From: Rhodoferax ferrireducens
GTDB taxonomy: Bacteria > Pseudomonadota > Gammaproteobacteria > Burkholderiales > Burkholderiaceae_C
Assembly: GCF_003347515.1 (NCBI RefSeq)
Contig: NZ_QEII01000264.1
Coordinates: 1-64,000 of the forward strand
Direction: 5' to 3'
DNA: 64,000 bases
The notes beneath the pieces are model-generated. The model was given only the letters and a program-made list of their open reading frames with translations. It did no database searches and was not told where the DNA came from. The translations under genes and the position numbers were made by a program. Shown piece after piece: positions 55,935 to 64,000 of the stretch. The first letter of the stretch is position 1, and every line of letters starts with the position of its first letter.

Positions 55935-57011
55935 ATGTTTTACAGAGAAAACGGTCAGTTCAAAACCAGCTATCGCGCTGATCAGCAGATTTTTCCGATT
56001 GCGCAGGATCGCTGGGCCGTACTGCTGGTCATCGCCGCGGCTTTTTTCGTCGTGCCCATGCTGAGCAGCGACTACATGTTCCGGGCGATTTTCATTCCCT
56101 TTTTGATCATGGCCCTGGCCGCCCTGGGGGTGAATATTCTGGTCGGTTACTGCGGACAAATTTCACTGGGCTCTGGGGCTTTCATGGCCGTCGGTGCCTA
56201 CGCCGCCTTCAATTTCTTTGTACGCATACCGGGCTTGCCGCTGATTCCGGCGCTCATCCTCGGGGGCCTGTGCTCTTCCGCCTTCGGCATCCTGTTTGGC
56301 TTGCCCAGTTTGCGGGTCAAGGGGCTGTATCTGGCGGTGGCCACGCTGGCCGCCCAGTTCTTCAGCGACTGGATGTTCCTGCGCATCAAGTGGTTCACCA
56401 ATGACTCGCCGTCGGGCTCGGTCTCGGTGTCGGGCCTGCAAGTGTTTGGCCTGCAAATTGACAGCCCGACCTCCAAGTACCTGTTGTGCCTGTCAATTTT
56501 GGTGGTGCTGGCATTGCTGGCCAAGAACCTGGTGCGCGGCGCCATTGGCCGCGAATGGATGGCCATCCGCGACATGGATGTGGCCGCTGCCGTGATTGGC
56601 ATCCGGCCCATGTACGCGAAGCTCAGCGCGTTTGCTGTCAGTTCCTTCATTGTGGGTGTAGCGGGCGCACTATGGGGCTTTGTCTATCTGGGCGCCTGGG
56701 AGCCAGCCGCGTTTTCGGTGGACCTGTCCTTCAAGTTGCTGTTCATGGTCATCATTGGCGGCATGGGTTCCATCATGGGCAGTTTCTTCGGTGCCGGATT
56801 TATTGTGATTCTGCCGATCGCCCTGAACCAGTTCCTGCCTTTGCTGGGACGCCTGTTTGGCATCGACATCTCAACGTCGGGCATCTCGCACGCCGAACTG
56901 ATCATCTTTGGCGCCCTGATCGTCTGGTTCCTGATCGTGGAGCCCCATGGCCTGGCCAAACTGTGGTCCATCAGCAAGCAAAAGTTGCGGCTGTGGCCCT
57001 TTCCGCATTGA
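55935..57011 (+). CDS. livM: Branched-chain amino acid-type ABC transporter permease (LivM)
   Basis: A 358-residue permease. ALAALGVNILVGYCGQISLGSGAFMAVGAYAAF and REWMAIRDMDVAAAVIGIRPMYAKLSAFAVSSFI are LivM hallmarks, and GGMGSIMGSFFGAGFIVILP lies near the C-terminus. The N-terminal part (MFYRENGQFKTSYRADQ) is a short cytoplasmic tail. Confidence 0.93.
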   Translation: MFYRENGQFKTSYRADQQIFPIAQDRWAVLLVIAAAFFVVPMLSSDYMFRAIFIPFLIMALAALGVNILVGYCGQISLGSGAFMAVGAYAAFNFFVRIPGLPLIPALILGGLCSSAFGILFGLPSLRVKGLYLAVATLAAQFFSDWMFLRIKWFTNDSPSGSVSVSGLQVFGLQIDSPTSKYLLCLSILVVLALLAKNLVRGAIGREWMAIRDMDVAAAVIGIRPMYAKLSAFAVSSFIVGVAGALWGFVYLGAWEPAAFSVDLSFKLLFMVIIGGMGSIMGSFFGAGFIVILPIALNQFLPLLGRLFGIDISTSGISHAELIIFGALIVWFLIVEPHGLAKLWSISKQKLRLWPFPH

Positions 57012-57085
57012 ATTTTTTGTTCGTCAACCGTGTTTTTCGTTCGTTAACTACAGGCATGCAAGTGCCAACATATGAGGAGACTTCC

Positions 57086-58414
57086 ATGAAAATCCGCAAC
57101 ATCGTGCTGGCCAGCGTCCTGGCTGCAGCCGGCGCCGGCGCTATCGCCCAGGCCAAGGAGCAATTCTTCCCGGGTCTGCCCTACCGCACCGGTCCCTATG
57201 CGCCCAACGGCGTGCCTTGGGCCAATGGCTATTCCGACTACCTCAAACTGACCAATGCCCGCGGCGGCATCAACGGCGTGAAGATCATTTATGAAGAGTG
57301 CGAAACCGGCTACGACACCGCGCGCGGCGTGGAGTGCTATGAGCGCCTGAAGGGCAAACATGGCGGCGCCACGGTGTTCCAGCCGCTGTCCACCGGCATC
57401 ACCTTCGCCCTCACCGAGAAGGCCCCCGGCGACAAGATTCCGCTGATCACGGCCGGCTATGGCCGCAGCGAGAGCCAGGACGGCAACGTATTCAAATGGA
57501 ACTTCCCCCTGGCTGGCACCTACTGGCTGGCAGCCGATGCACTGGTGCAGACCATCGGCAAGAAAGAAGGCGGACTGGACAAGCTCAAGGGCAAGAAGGT
57601 CACGCTGGTCTATCACGATTCACCCTATGGCAAGGAGCCGATTCCGCTGCTGCAGGAGCGTGCCGCCATGCATGGCTTCAATCTGCAACTGCTGCCCGTG
57701 ACCGCGCCCGGTGTTGACCAGAAGTCAACCTGGCTGCAAGTCCGCCAGGCCAAGCCCGACTACGTGCTGCTGTGGGGCTGGGGCGTCATGAATTCAACCG
57801 CGCTCAAGGAAGCGCAAGCCACCGGCTACCCGCGGGAAAAAATGTACGGCGTCTGGTGGTCGGGTGCCGAACCGGACGTGAAGGACGTGGGTGAAGGGGC
57901 AAAAGGCTACAACGCCGTCACCATGCAACACGGCGCCGAGCCGCAGTCCAAAGTGGTCAAAGACGTCCTGGAAATGGTCCATGCCAAGGGCCAGGGCAGC
58001 GGACCCAAGGAAGAGGTGGGTCAGGTGTTGTACATGCGCGGTGCCATGAGCGCAATGCTGGCGGTTGAAGGCGTGCGCCGTGCGCAGGAGCGCTTCGGCA
58101 AAGGCAAGTGGATGAGCGGCGAACAGGCGCGCTGGGGCTATGAAAACCTCGCACTCGATCAGAAGAAGCTCGATGCGCTGGGCTTTGCCGGTGTCATGCG
58201 TCCGATCAGCACCTCGTGTGCGGACCACATGGGCTCCAACTGGGCTCGCGTGCACACCTGGGATGGCAAGAAGTGGGCGTTCTCCTCTGACTGGCTGCAG
58301 GCTGATGAGCAAGTCCTCAAGCCGCTGGTCAAAGCCACCGCCGCCAAGTACGCCGCCGACAAGAAGCTGACCCCCCGCACCCCTGCGGAATGCCAGTCTA
58401 CTGCCGGCCTTTAA
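57086..58414 (+). CDS. Branched-chain amino acid-type ABC transporter substrate-binding protein (LivK-like)
   Basis: A 442-residue periplasmic receptor with signal peptide (IVLASVLAAAGAGAIAQA). Domain: periplasmic-binding fold type I, with FPGLPYRTGPYAPNGVPWANGYSDYLKL and GGINGVKIIYEECETGYDTARGVECYERLKG. It is longer than amino acid receptors and resembles those for aromatic or other carboxylates; the ligand is unknown. GAGGAG precedes the ATG. Two hairpins follow its stop. Confidence 0.9.
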   Translation: MKIRNIVLASVLAAAGAGAIAQAKEQFFPGLPYRTGPYAPNGVPWANGYSDYLKLTNARGGINGVKIIYEECETGYDTARGVECYERLKGKHGGATVFQPLSTGITFALTEKAPGDKIPLITAGYGRSESQDGNVFKWNFPLAGTYWLAADALVQTIGKKEGGLDKLKGKKVTLVYHDSPYGKEPIPLLQERAAMHGFNLQLLPVTAPGVDQKSTWLQVRQAKPDYVLLWGWGVMNSTALKEAQATGYPREKMYGVWWSGAEPDVKDVGEGAKGYNAVTMQHGAEPQSKVVKDVLEMVHAKGQGSGPKEEVGQVLYMRGAMSAMLAVEGVRRAQERFGKGKWMSGEQARWGYENLALDQKKLDALGFAGVMRPISTSCADHMGSNWARVHTWDGKKWAFSSDWLQADEQVLKPLVKATAAKYAADKKLTPRTPAECQSTAGL

Positions 58415-58437
58415 TCCCTGTCGTCGTACGGATGACG

Positions 58438-58494
58438 CTGGAGGTTCAAGCGAACCTCCAGCCGAAAGAGCAGATGCGCTGCTCTTTCGGCTGG
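58438..58494 (+). other. Two overlapping hairpins between the receptor gene and livF
   Basis: CTGGAGGTTC (58438-58447) pairs with GAACCTCCAG (58452-58461). CCAGCCGAAAGAGCAG (58458-58473) pairs with CTGCTCTTTCGGCTGG (58479-58494). The bases CCAG are shared, so both full stems cannot form at once. No T-run follows, so this is more likely an mRNA stabiliser or processing signal than a terminator. Confidence 0.75.
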
Positions 58495-58509
58495 CAACCA
58501 CACAACATC

Positions 58510-59319
58510 ATGAGCACTCCAAACATCGTTCTTAACGTCAATGGCATCGAGGTCATATACAACCACGTCATTCTGGTGCTGAAGGGGGTTTCCCTGAACG
58601 TGCCGGAAGGAAAAATCGTGGCCATTCTCGGCGGCAACGGTGCGGGTAAAACCACCACCTTGCGGGCCATTTCCAATCTGCTCAAAGGCGAGCGCGGCGA
58701 GGTGACCAAGGGCTCGATCGAGTTGCGCGGCGAACGCATCGAGAACCTCTCGCCGGCAGACCTGGTGCAGCGCGGCGTGGTGCAGGTGATGGAGGGGCGT
58801 CACTGTTTTGCCCACCTGACCATTGAGGAAAATCTGCTCACCGGCGGTTACACCCGCAAGGACAAGGCGGAGGTCGCCGCCAACCTGGAAAAAGTCTACA
58901 ACTACTTTCCTCGCCTCAAAACCCGGCGCACCAGCCAGGCCGCCTACACCTCGGGCGGTGAGCAGCAGATGTGCGCGATTGGCCGGGCTCTGATGGCCAA
59001 CCCCAGCATGGTGTTGCTGGACGAACCTTCGATGGGCCTGGCGCCGCAGATCGTGGAGGAGGTGTTCGAAATTGTGAAAGACCTTAACCACAAAGAAAAA
59101 GTCACCTTTTTGCTGGCCGAGCAGAACACCAATATGGCTTTGAAATACGCCGACTATGGCTACATCATGGAGTCCGGCCGCGTCGTGATGGACGGTGTTG
59201 CCAGTGACCTGGCGAACAACGAAGACGTCAAGGAGTTCTACCTGGGCGTAGGCGGTGGCGAGCGCAAGAGCTTCAAGGATGTGAAGAGCTACAAGCGGCG
59301 CAAGCGCTGGCTGGCCTAG
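58510..59319 (+). CDS. livF: Branched-chain amino acid-type ABC transporter ATPase (LivF)
   Basis: A 269-residue ATPase: Walker A GGNGAGKTTTL, signature TSGGEQQMCAIGRALMANP (TSGGE instead of LSGGQ), Walker B MVLLDEPSMGLAPQ, and switch region LLAEQNTNMAL (Gln replacing the usual His, typical for LivF). The basic tail (KSYKRRKRWLA) is longer than in E. coli LivF. The start at 58510 lies directly after the second hairpin. Confidence 0.92.
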   Translation: MSTPNIVLNVNGIEVIYNHVILVLKGVSLNVPEGKIVAILGGNGAGKTTTLRAISNLLKGERGEVTKGSIELRGERIENLSPADLVQRGVVQVMEGRHCFAHLTIEENLLTGGYTRKDKAEVAANLEKVYNYFPRLKTRRTSQAAYTSGGEQQMCAIGRALMANPSMVLLDEPSMGLAPQIVEEVFEIVKDLNHKEKVTFLLAEQNTNMALKYADYGYIMESGRVVMDGVASDLANNEDVKEFYLGVGGGERKSFKDVKSYKRRKRWLA

Positions 59320-59373
59320 TAAGTTTGAACCCACGCCGGCACAGCAGTGGCCGGCGCCTCACCGGAAGAAACC

Positions 59374-60630
59374 ATGACCAATTATTTTGACGTGCTGGAA
59401 ACGCGCGACCACGCCATGCGTGAAACGACACTGATGGCCGCCTTGCCGGGCCAGGTGGCCCACGCCAGAAAATCGTCGGCCGCATTAGCCGACATCTTGA
59501 AAGACGTCAATCCGACGGAGGTGACCAGTCGGGCTGCTTTGGCACGCCTGCCCGTCACCCGCAAGCATGAACTGCTGGAGCGTCAGCAGGCCAGCCGCAG
59601 CGCCGGCAGCGATGTGTTTGGCGGCTTCAGCACCGTGGGCTATGGCGCCCGCATGCCACGCATTTTTTCCAGCCCCGGTCCCATTTATGAGCCCGAAGGC
59701 GCGGCGAGAGACTATTGGCGTATGGCGCGTGCCATCTATGCGGCGGGCTTTCGCCCCGGCGAACTGATCCACAACTGCTTTAGCTATCATTTTGTGCCGG
59801 CCGGCTCCATGATGGAGTCCGGCGCCCATGCGCTGGGCTGCACCGTGTTTGCCGGCGGCACCGGCCAGACCGAGCAACAGGTGCAGGCCATGGCGCAGCT
59901 TCGGCCCGCAGGCTACATCGGCACCCCCAGCTTTCTGAAAATCATTGTCGACAAGGCCGCCGACATGGGCGTGCCTTTGCCCAGCATGACCAAAGCCATG
60001 TTTGGGGGCGAAGCCTTTCCGCCTTCCTTGCGCGATTGGTTCGCCGAGCGCGGCATTGCCGGCTACCAGTGCTATGCCACGGCCGACCTGGGATCAATCG
60101 CCTACGAGACTTCAGCGCGCGAAGGCCTGGTGATCGATGAAGGCGTCATTGTGGAGATCGTGCGACCCGGCACCGGCGACCCGGTCGCTGAGGGCGAAGT
60201 GGGTGAAGTTGTGGTGACCACGCTCAACCCCGACTATCCCCTCATTCGTTTTGGCACCGGCGACCTGTCTGCGGTGCTGAGCGGACCGTGCCCCACCGGG
60301 CGCACCAACACCCGCATCAAAGGCTGGATGGGGCGGGCGGACCAGACCACCAAAATCCGCGGCATGTTCGTGCACCCGGGGCAGGTCGCCGACATCATCA
60401 AGCGCTTCCCGGAAGTGACTCGGGCGCGCCTCGTCGTGACCGGCGAGATGGCCAACGACGTCATGACCCTCAAGGTCGAGACCGCCTGCAGCGGACCAGA
60501 CGCGTTGGTGGCCAAAATAGGGGAGGCCATTCGTGACGTCACCAAGCTCAGGGGCCATGTCGAAGTCCTGCTACCCGGCAGCCTGCCGAATGACGGCAAA
60601 GTGATCGAGGATGCCCGCAGCTACCAGTGA
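59374..60630 (+). CDS. PaaK-like phenylacetate-CoA ligase family protein
   Basis: A 418-residue adenylate-forming enzyme of the phenylacetate-CoA ligase group. Recognised stretches are RLPVTRKHELLERQQ, FSSPGPIYEPEG, GGTGQTEQQVQAMAQL, YATADLGSIAYETSAREGLV, YPLIRFGTGDLSA and GRADQTTKIRGMFVHPGQV. The ATG at 59374 has GGAAG upstream; a GTG at 59347 is less likely. It ends the acyl-CoA synthetase-liv cluster. Substrate is presumably an aromatic or other carboxylate taken up by the same transporter. Confidence 0.87.
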   Translation: MTNYFDVLETRDHAMRETTLMAALPGQVAHARKSSAALADILKDVNPTEVTSRAALARLPVTRKHELLERQQASRSAGSDVFGGFSTVGYGARMPRIFSSPGPIYEPEGAARDYWRMARAIYAAGFRPGELIHNCFSYHFVPAGSMMESGAHALGCTVFAGGTGQTEQQVQAMAQLRPAGYIGTPSFLKIIVDKAADMGVPLPSMTKAMFGGEAFPPSLRDWFAERGIAGYQCYATADLGSIAYETSAREGLVIDEGVIVEIVRPGTGDPVAEGEVGEVVVTTLNPDYPLIRFGTGDLSAVLSGPCPTGRTNTRIKGWMGRADQTTKIRGMFVHPGQVADIIKRFPEVTRARLVVTGEMANDVMTLKVETACSGPDALVAKIGEAIRDVTKLRGHVEVLLPGSLPNDGKVIEDARSYQ

Positions 60631-60685
60631 CGTTGACCTGGTTCAAGCAAATTCGAATACGGCTTTTTTCTAAGTAGTTTCCGTA

Positions 60686-60714
60686 TTGCACAGCAAGCCT
60701 TCGAGCCCTACGAT
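60686..60714 (+). promoter_or_regulatory. Possible sigma-70 promoter before the first tctC
   Basis: TTGCAC and TACGAT lie 17 bases apart, 30 bases before the start of the receptor gene. Confidence 0.4.
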
Positions 60715-60744
60715 AACTCTTTGATATTTATCAGGAGTCGTTTC

Positions 60745-61731
60745 ATGAAGCGTGTTTTAGTTCTTGCAGCTGCAGTTACTGCACTGTTTGCCAATGCTCA
60801 GGGTTTTCCCGGCAGCAAGCCAATTTCCATCGTGGTGCCATTTGCTGCCGGCGGGCCGACTGACCGGGTGGCGCGTGATCTGGCCGAGGCCATGCGCAAG
60901 ACCATGGGCGGCGGTGCCAACTTCGTGGTGGAGAACGTCAACGGCGCGGGCGGCACCATTGGCGCGACCAAGGTGGCCAAGGCCAATCCGGACGGCCACA
61001 CGCTGATGTTGTGGCATATCGGCATGGCGGCCACGGCTGGCCTGTACCGCAAGCTGCAGTACAAGCCACTGGAAGATTTCGAGTACCTGGGCATGGTCAA
61101 CGATGTCCCGATGACCTTGATCGGCAAGCCGCAATTGACCGCCAACACCTACCGCGATTTTGAGAACTACATCAAGACCAACAGCGCCAGTCTCAATATT
61201 GCGCACGCTGGCCTGGGTTCGGCCTCCCACCTGTGCGGCCTGATGTGGCAGACGGCGGTCAACGCCAAGGAGCCCATGACCACCATTCCGTTTGGTGGAA
61301 CTGCGCCGGCCATGACCGCCCTGATTGGCGGGCAGGTCGATGTGATGTGCGACCAGACCACCAACACCACGGCCCAGATTGAATCCGGTCGGGTCAAGGC
61401 CTTTGCCGTCACCACGGCTGGCCGGCTCTCCGGCCACAAGCTGCTCAAGGATTACCCGTCCCTGCAGGAGATGGGTCTGAAGGGTTTCAACCTGACGATC
61501 TGGCACGGTCTGTACGCCCCCAAGGGCACGCCGGCACCGGTGCTCAAGCAGCTCAATGACGCCATGAAGCTGGCGCTGAAAGACCCCGAGTTCATCAAGA
61601 AACAGGAAGGTCTGGGCGCCATCGTCGTGACCGACAAACGCATGGAGCCCGCCGGGCACAAGGCTTTTGTGGCGGCCGAAATCGCCAAGCTCAAACCGGT
61701 GATCGAGGCTGCCGGCAAGTTCGCCGACTGA
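60745..61731 (+). CDS. Tripartite tricarboxylate transporter-type substrate-binding protein (TctC/Bug family), first copy
   Basis: A 328-residue periplasmic receptor. Signal peptide KRVLVLAAAVTALFANA; then FPGSKPISIVVPFAAGGPTDRVARDLA, the signature of Bug proteins, VENVNGAGGTIGATKVAKANPDGHTL and GGQVDVMCDQTTNT. CAGGAG precedes the ATG at 60745. A strong terminator follows. No TctA or TctB membrane partner is nearby. Confidence 0.92.
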   Translation: MKRVLVLAAAVTALFANAQGFPGSKPISIVVPFAAGGPTDRVARDLAEAMRKTMGGGANFVVENVNGAGGTIGATKVAKANPDGHTLMLWHIGMAATAGLYRKLQYKPLEDFEYLGMVNDVPMTLIGKPQLTANTYRDFENYIKTNSASLNIAHAGLGSASHLCGLMWQTAVNAKEPMTTIPFGGTAPAMTALIGGQVDVMCDQTTNTTAQIESGRVKAFAVTTAGRLSGHKLLKDYPSLQEMGLKGFNLTIWHGLYAPKGTPAPVLKQLNDAMKLALKDPEFIKKQEGLGAIVVTDKRMEPAGHKAFVAAEIAKLKPVIEAAGKFAD

Positions 61732-61750
61732 TTCCCGCGCATCCGCATTC

Positions 61751-61783
61751 AAGCCGCCCGACTCGCGTCCGGCGGCTTTTTTT
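61751..61783 (+). terminator. Intrinsic terminator after the first tctC
   Basis: AAGCCGCC (61751-61758) pairs with GGCGGCTT (61771-61778), followed by a T-run. Confidence 0.88.
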
Positions 61784-61834
61784 GTATTCTCAACAGCATC
61801 GGCACACGGTGTTGCTGCATTCAAGGAGACCTAG

Positions 61835-62845
61835 ATGACCCTAAAATTCAAGCCTTTTCGCCGCCTAGTCCTCGCCATTTGTGCGGGAGTAGCTATTGTT
61901 TCGATAGCTAATCAAGCCTCGGCGCAGACCTCGTGGCCCAGCAAGCCGGTGAGAATCGTGGTGCCGTTCGCGCCTGGGGGCACGACCGACATTCTGGCCC
62001 GTGCGGTGGCGCCCGAGTTGTCCAAGGCCTTTGGACAAACCTTCATTGTCGACAACCGGGCCGGTGCCGGCGGCAACCTGGGCGCCGACATGGTGGCCAA
62101 GTCACCGGCTGACGGTTACACGCTGTTGATGGGCACCGTTGGCACCCACGGCATCAACAAGTCGCTCTACAGCCGGCTGCCTTACGATCCGCAAAAAGAC
62201 TTTGCCCCCGTCACGCTGGTGGCTGGGGTGCCCAATGTCATGGTGATGAACGCCGACAAGGCCAAAGCGCTGGGCATCAACAATGTGCCGGATTTCATCC
62301 GCTACGCCAAAGCTCACCCGGGTCAGTTCAACATGGCGTCCAGTGGCAATGGCACCTCGATTCACCTGGCTGGCGAGTTGTTCAAGTCGATGACCGGAAC
62401 CTACATGACGCACATTCCCTACAGTGGCTCGGGCCCCGCCATGATGGGCATGGTGTCCGGCAATGTAGATGTGATGTTTGACAACCTGCCGTCCGCCATG
62501 CCACAGATCAAGGGCGGCAAGCTCAAGGCGTTTGCGGTCACCAGCGCGCAGCGCTCGGCGGCCATGCCCGAGTTACCGACCATTGAAGAAGCGGCCAGGC
62601 TCAAGGGTTTTGAGGCCAGCAGCTGGTTTGGCTTGCTGGCACCGGCGGGCACCCCGGCTGATGTGGTGTCCCGGCTTCAGCAGGAAACCGCCAAGGCGCT
62701 CGGTTCACCCGCCATCAAGGAAAAGCTGCTGGCCCAGGGCGCCATTCCCAGCGGCAATACACCCCAGGAATTTGCCCGCTTCATCGACGCAGAAATAGCC
62801 AAGTGGGCGCAGGTGGTGAAGGCGTCCGGCGCCAAGGTCGATTGA
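61835..62845 (+). CDS. Tripartite tricarboxylate transporter-type substrate-binding protein (TctC/Bug family), second copy
   Basis: A 336-residue Bug-family receptor. After the signal peptide ([18 protein letters not shown]) come [58 protein letters not shown] and [20 protein letters not shown]. Part of the signal peptide is encoded by TAGCTATTGTTTCGATAGC, which carries the interspersed-repeat core. AAGGAG precedes the ATG. Confidence 0.92.
   Translation: MTLKFKPFRRLVLAICAGVAIVSIANQASAQTSWPSKPVRIVVPFAPGGTTDILARAVAPELSKAFGQTFIVDNRAGAGGNLGADMVAKSPADGYTLLMGTVGTHGINKSLYSRLPYDPQKDFAPVTLVAGVPNVMVMNADKAKALGINNVPDFIRYAKAHPGQFNMASSGNGTSIHLAGELFKSMTGTYMTHIPYSGSGPAMMGMVSGNVDVMFDNLPSAMPQIKGGKLKAFAVTSAQRSAAMPELPTIEEAARLKGFEASSWFGLLAPAGTPADVVSRLQQETAKALGSPAIKEKLLAQGAIPSGNTPQEFARFIDAEIAKWAQVVKASGAKVD
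61889..61916 (+). repeat. Partial interspersed repeat inside the tctC signal-peptide codons
   Basis: Only the palindromic core (GCTATTGTTTCGATAGC) and a few flanking bases resemble the family, so this could be chance. Confidence 0.35.
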
Positions 62846-62858
62846 CCTTGATTTGCCC

Positions 62859-63185
62859 CTAAACGCCCCAGACAATCTCGGTGCCGGCCTTCTCGCAGCG
62901 GCGCAGCATGTCAATAAAGGGCAGGGCGCGCTGGCGCAATGAGATCGCCTCGAAGCGGGGCGGGGCCTCCTGGTTGGCCAGCGCATCCGCCACGGCGGCC
63001 TTGCGCTCGGCGTCTTCCTGGGCAACCGCCGCTTCCAGTGCCGCGATGGCCGCAGACATTTGTTCGGGCAGGATGATGCCTTTGCCGGTTGCGGTGTCTT
63101 TGCCGATGATCTCCAGCACACGCCGGCCATTGGGCTCCAGCATGATGACATCACCGGTGGTTTTGGATTTGAACTTGTAAATCAT
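62859..63185 (-). CDS. DUF1840 protein
   Basis: A 108-residue soluble protein starting MIYKFKSKTTGDVIMLEPNGRRVLEIIGKD, the usual opening of the betaproteobacterial DUF1840 family, and ending ALPFIDMLRRCEKAGTEIVWGV. No function is known. It converges on the second tctC gene. Confidence 0.85.
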   Translation of the reverse strand: MIYKFKSKTTGDVIMLEPNGRRVLEIIGKDTATGKGIILPEQMSAAIAALEAAVAQEDAERKAAVADALANQEAPPRFEAISLRQRALPFIDMLRRCEKAGTEIVWGV

Positions 63186-63211
63186 TGGGATTGCTTCCTA
63201 AGTAGTCTTCT

Positions 63212-63445
63212 TTAAATGCCGTCCAGAATGAAGACGGTTCTATCTGCCGATTGCTGGCTTGACCGACAGTTTTCCACCACGAGATAAGCCGTCATTTCTT
63301 CTCCAAACTGAGTTGATGAAATTCCATACTTTGGTGGCCAGCGTATCACGGTCTGTTTCTCATGGCAGAGACGCCGCGCATAGGAATGCCGAACGCCATC
63401 GGGGTCGAAATCAGTTCGGATGACGAGCAACAAGCCCGTTGACAC
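63212..63445 (-). CDS. Doubtful small ORF of unknown function
   Basis: A 77-residue frame (MSTGLLLVIRTDFDPDGVRHSYARRLCHE...) without recognisable family, signal peptide or strong ribosome binding site. It fills most of the otherwise empty 360-base gap between the DUF1840 gene and the gene at 63546. Apart from it I see nothing in that gap. Confidence 0.25.
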   Translation of the reverse strand: MSTGLLLVIRTDFDPDGVRHSYARRLCHEKQTVIRWPPKYGISSTQFGEEMTAYLVVENCRSSQQSADRTVFILDGI

Positions 63446-63545
63446 CTTCGGCTGGGGCGTGGCGCTGTACGAAAATGCTGTTCCAATCAGATGAGTTTCT
63501 TATACAGACATCGCGGCCCGCCGGCTGCCTCACTGACTTGATGCC

Positions 63546-64000
63546 ATGCCCCTCGTTTCCCTCAGCTCGCAATCGTCCTATACCCGACTGCTGAACCGCT
63601 TTTACGGCATTTTTTTTCTGGTCTGCACCGTCTTTTTGACGATTGGCGTGCCTTTCGTGTTTTACCGCAAGACGGTCAGCGCGGTTATTGCCATGAGCAT
63701 GATGCTTGCGGTGTGGCTGGCCTGGCGTATGAGTCGCCGTGGCCAGCCGCAGAAGTCCCTTTTGTACTTCGCGGGCGGTTTGTGGGTGCTGCTGGTGGGT
63801 TTGATTTTCACTGGCTTGCCACCCTACAGCGCCGCCACCGCCCTGGCCATGGCGGTGATGCTGGCGGTGGTGATTCATGTGCGCGCGGGGGTGTTTTTTG
63901 GCGTCGCCTACTTGCTGGCCTGGCTGCTGTATGTCGTGCTGCAATCGGCGCAGCTGGTGCCCGTTCCTTACTTTGTTGGCAATCCGCTCACGGGGTGGTT
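63546..64000 (+). CDS. N-terminal membrane sensor part of a protein cut by the window edge
   Basis: The frame from ATG 63546 (MPLVSLSSQSSYTRLLNRFY...) stays open to the end. It shows about four to five membrane segments (IFFLVCTVFLTIGVPFVFY, AVIAMSMMLAVWLAW, GGLWVLLVGLIFTGL, AVVIHVRAGVFFGVAYLLAWLLYVVL). This layout is usual for the input domain of membrane-bound histidine kinases or diguanylate cyclases, but no output domain is in the window, so the type cannot be decided. Confidence 0.65.
   Translation, partial: MPLVSLSSQSSYTRLLNRFYGIFFLVCTVFLTIGVPFVFYRKTVSAVIAMSMMLAVWLAWRMSRRGQPQKSLLYFAGGLWVLLVGLIFTGLPPYSAATALAMAVMLAVVIHVRAGVFFGVAYLLAWLLYVVLQSAQLVPVPYFVGNPLTGW

Overview
The window is a GC-rich bacterial chromosome segment. 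Gene content points to a betaproteobacterium of the Comamonadaceae (Rhodoferax/Polaromonas-like): MetX-MetW methionine genes, TctC-type solute receptors, a DUF1840 protein, and several copies of a short AT-rich interspersed repeat (core GCTAT-N7-TAGC) that I associate with that family. The species is inferred from content only. I see no rRNA, tRNA, CRISPR array or complete insertion sequence. The only transposase is an IS3-type C-terminal fragment at the left edge.

Layout, 0-31 kb. After the IS3 remnant comes a phosphonate-type ABC transporter operon with two consecutive PhnD receptors (phnC-phnD-phnD-phnE). An MFS transporter, an alpha/beta hydrolase and an M20 peptidase follow. metX-metW is preceded by a SAM-II-like riboswitch and an intrinsic terminator that ends at the metX start codon. 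Next are amtB with a sigma-54 promoter, an EAL protein with a degenerate GGDEF domain, an ECF sigma/anti-sigma pair, a glycine-rich RRM protein, and the LPS genes kdsD-kdsC-lptC, which run into an SDR instead of lptA/lptB. Then come a Kef-type antiporter, apt, the rpmH-rnpA-yidD-yidC-mnmE block (without dnaA beside it), a lipase-like hydrolase, FimV and an RluF-type pseudouridine synthase.

31-43 kb is a high-affinity potassium uptake locus: [34-aa ORF]-kdpF-kdpA-kdpB-kdpC-[41-aa ORF]-[121-aa ORF]-kdpD-kdpE. It contains short membrane proteins easily missed by annotation. A two-part DNA signature (two GTAAA elements 32 bp apart) occurs upstream of the operon, again in front of the 121-aa ORF-kdpDE part, and a third time about 2.9 kb away. 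The third copy lies inside a roughly 150-bp direct repeat that also duplicates the start of the 34-aa ORF. The two direct repeats bracket a NarL-type two-component system and a divergent secreted Gly/Arg-rich peptide gene.

43-64 kb is catabolic. A xylose operon (xylF-xylH-xylG-xylR-xylB-xylA) has a ROK-type repressor and a matching upstream palindrome. It is followed by a decayed TRAP receptor gene, a hemerythrin, and a Crp/Fnr regulator facing a cluster of an acyl-CoA synthetase, livG-livH-livM-livK-livF and a PaaK-like CoA ligase. A perfect 18-bp palindrome sits between the regulator and the cluster, and two overlapping hairpins lie between the receptor gene and livF. Two TctC receptors, a DUF1840 protein and the membrane N-terminus of a protein cut by the window edge finish the segment.

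The most novel-looking material is the Kdp locus (small proteins, repeated operator, direct-repeat-flanked module), the metX leader, and in-frame copies of the interspersed repeat inside mnmE, yidC and a tctC gene.
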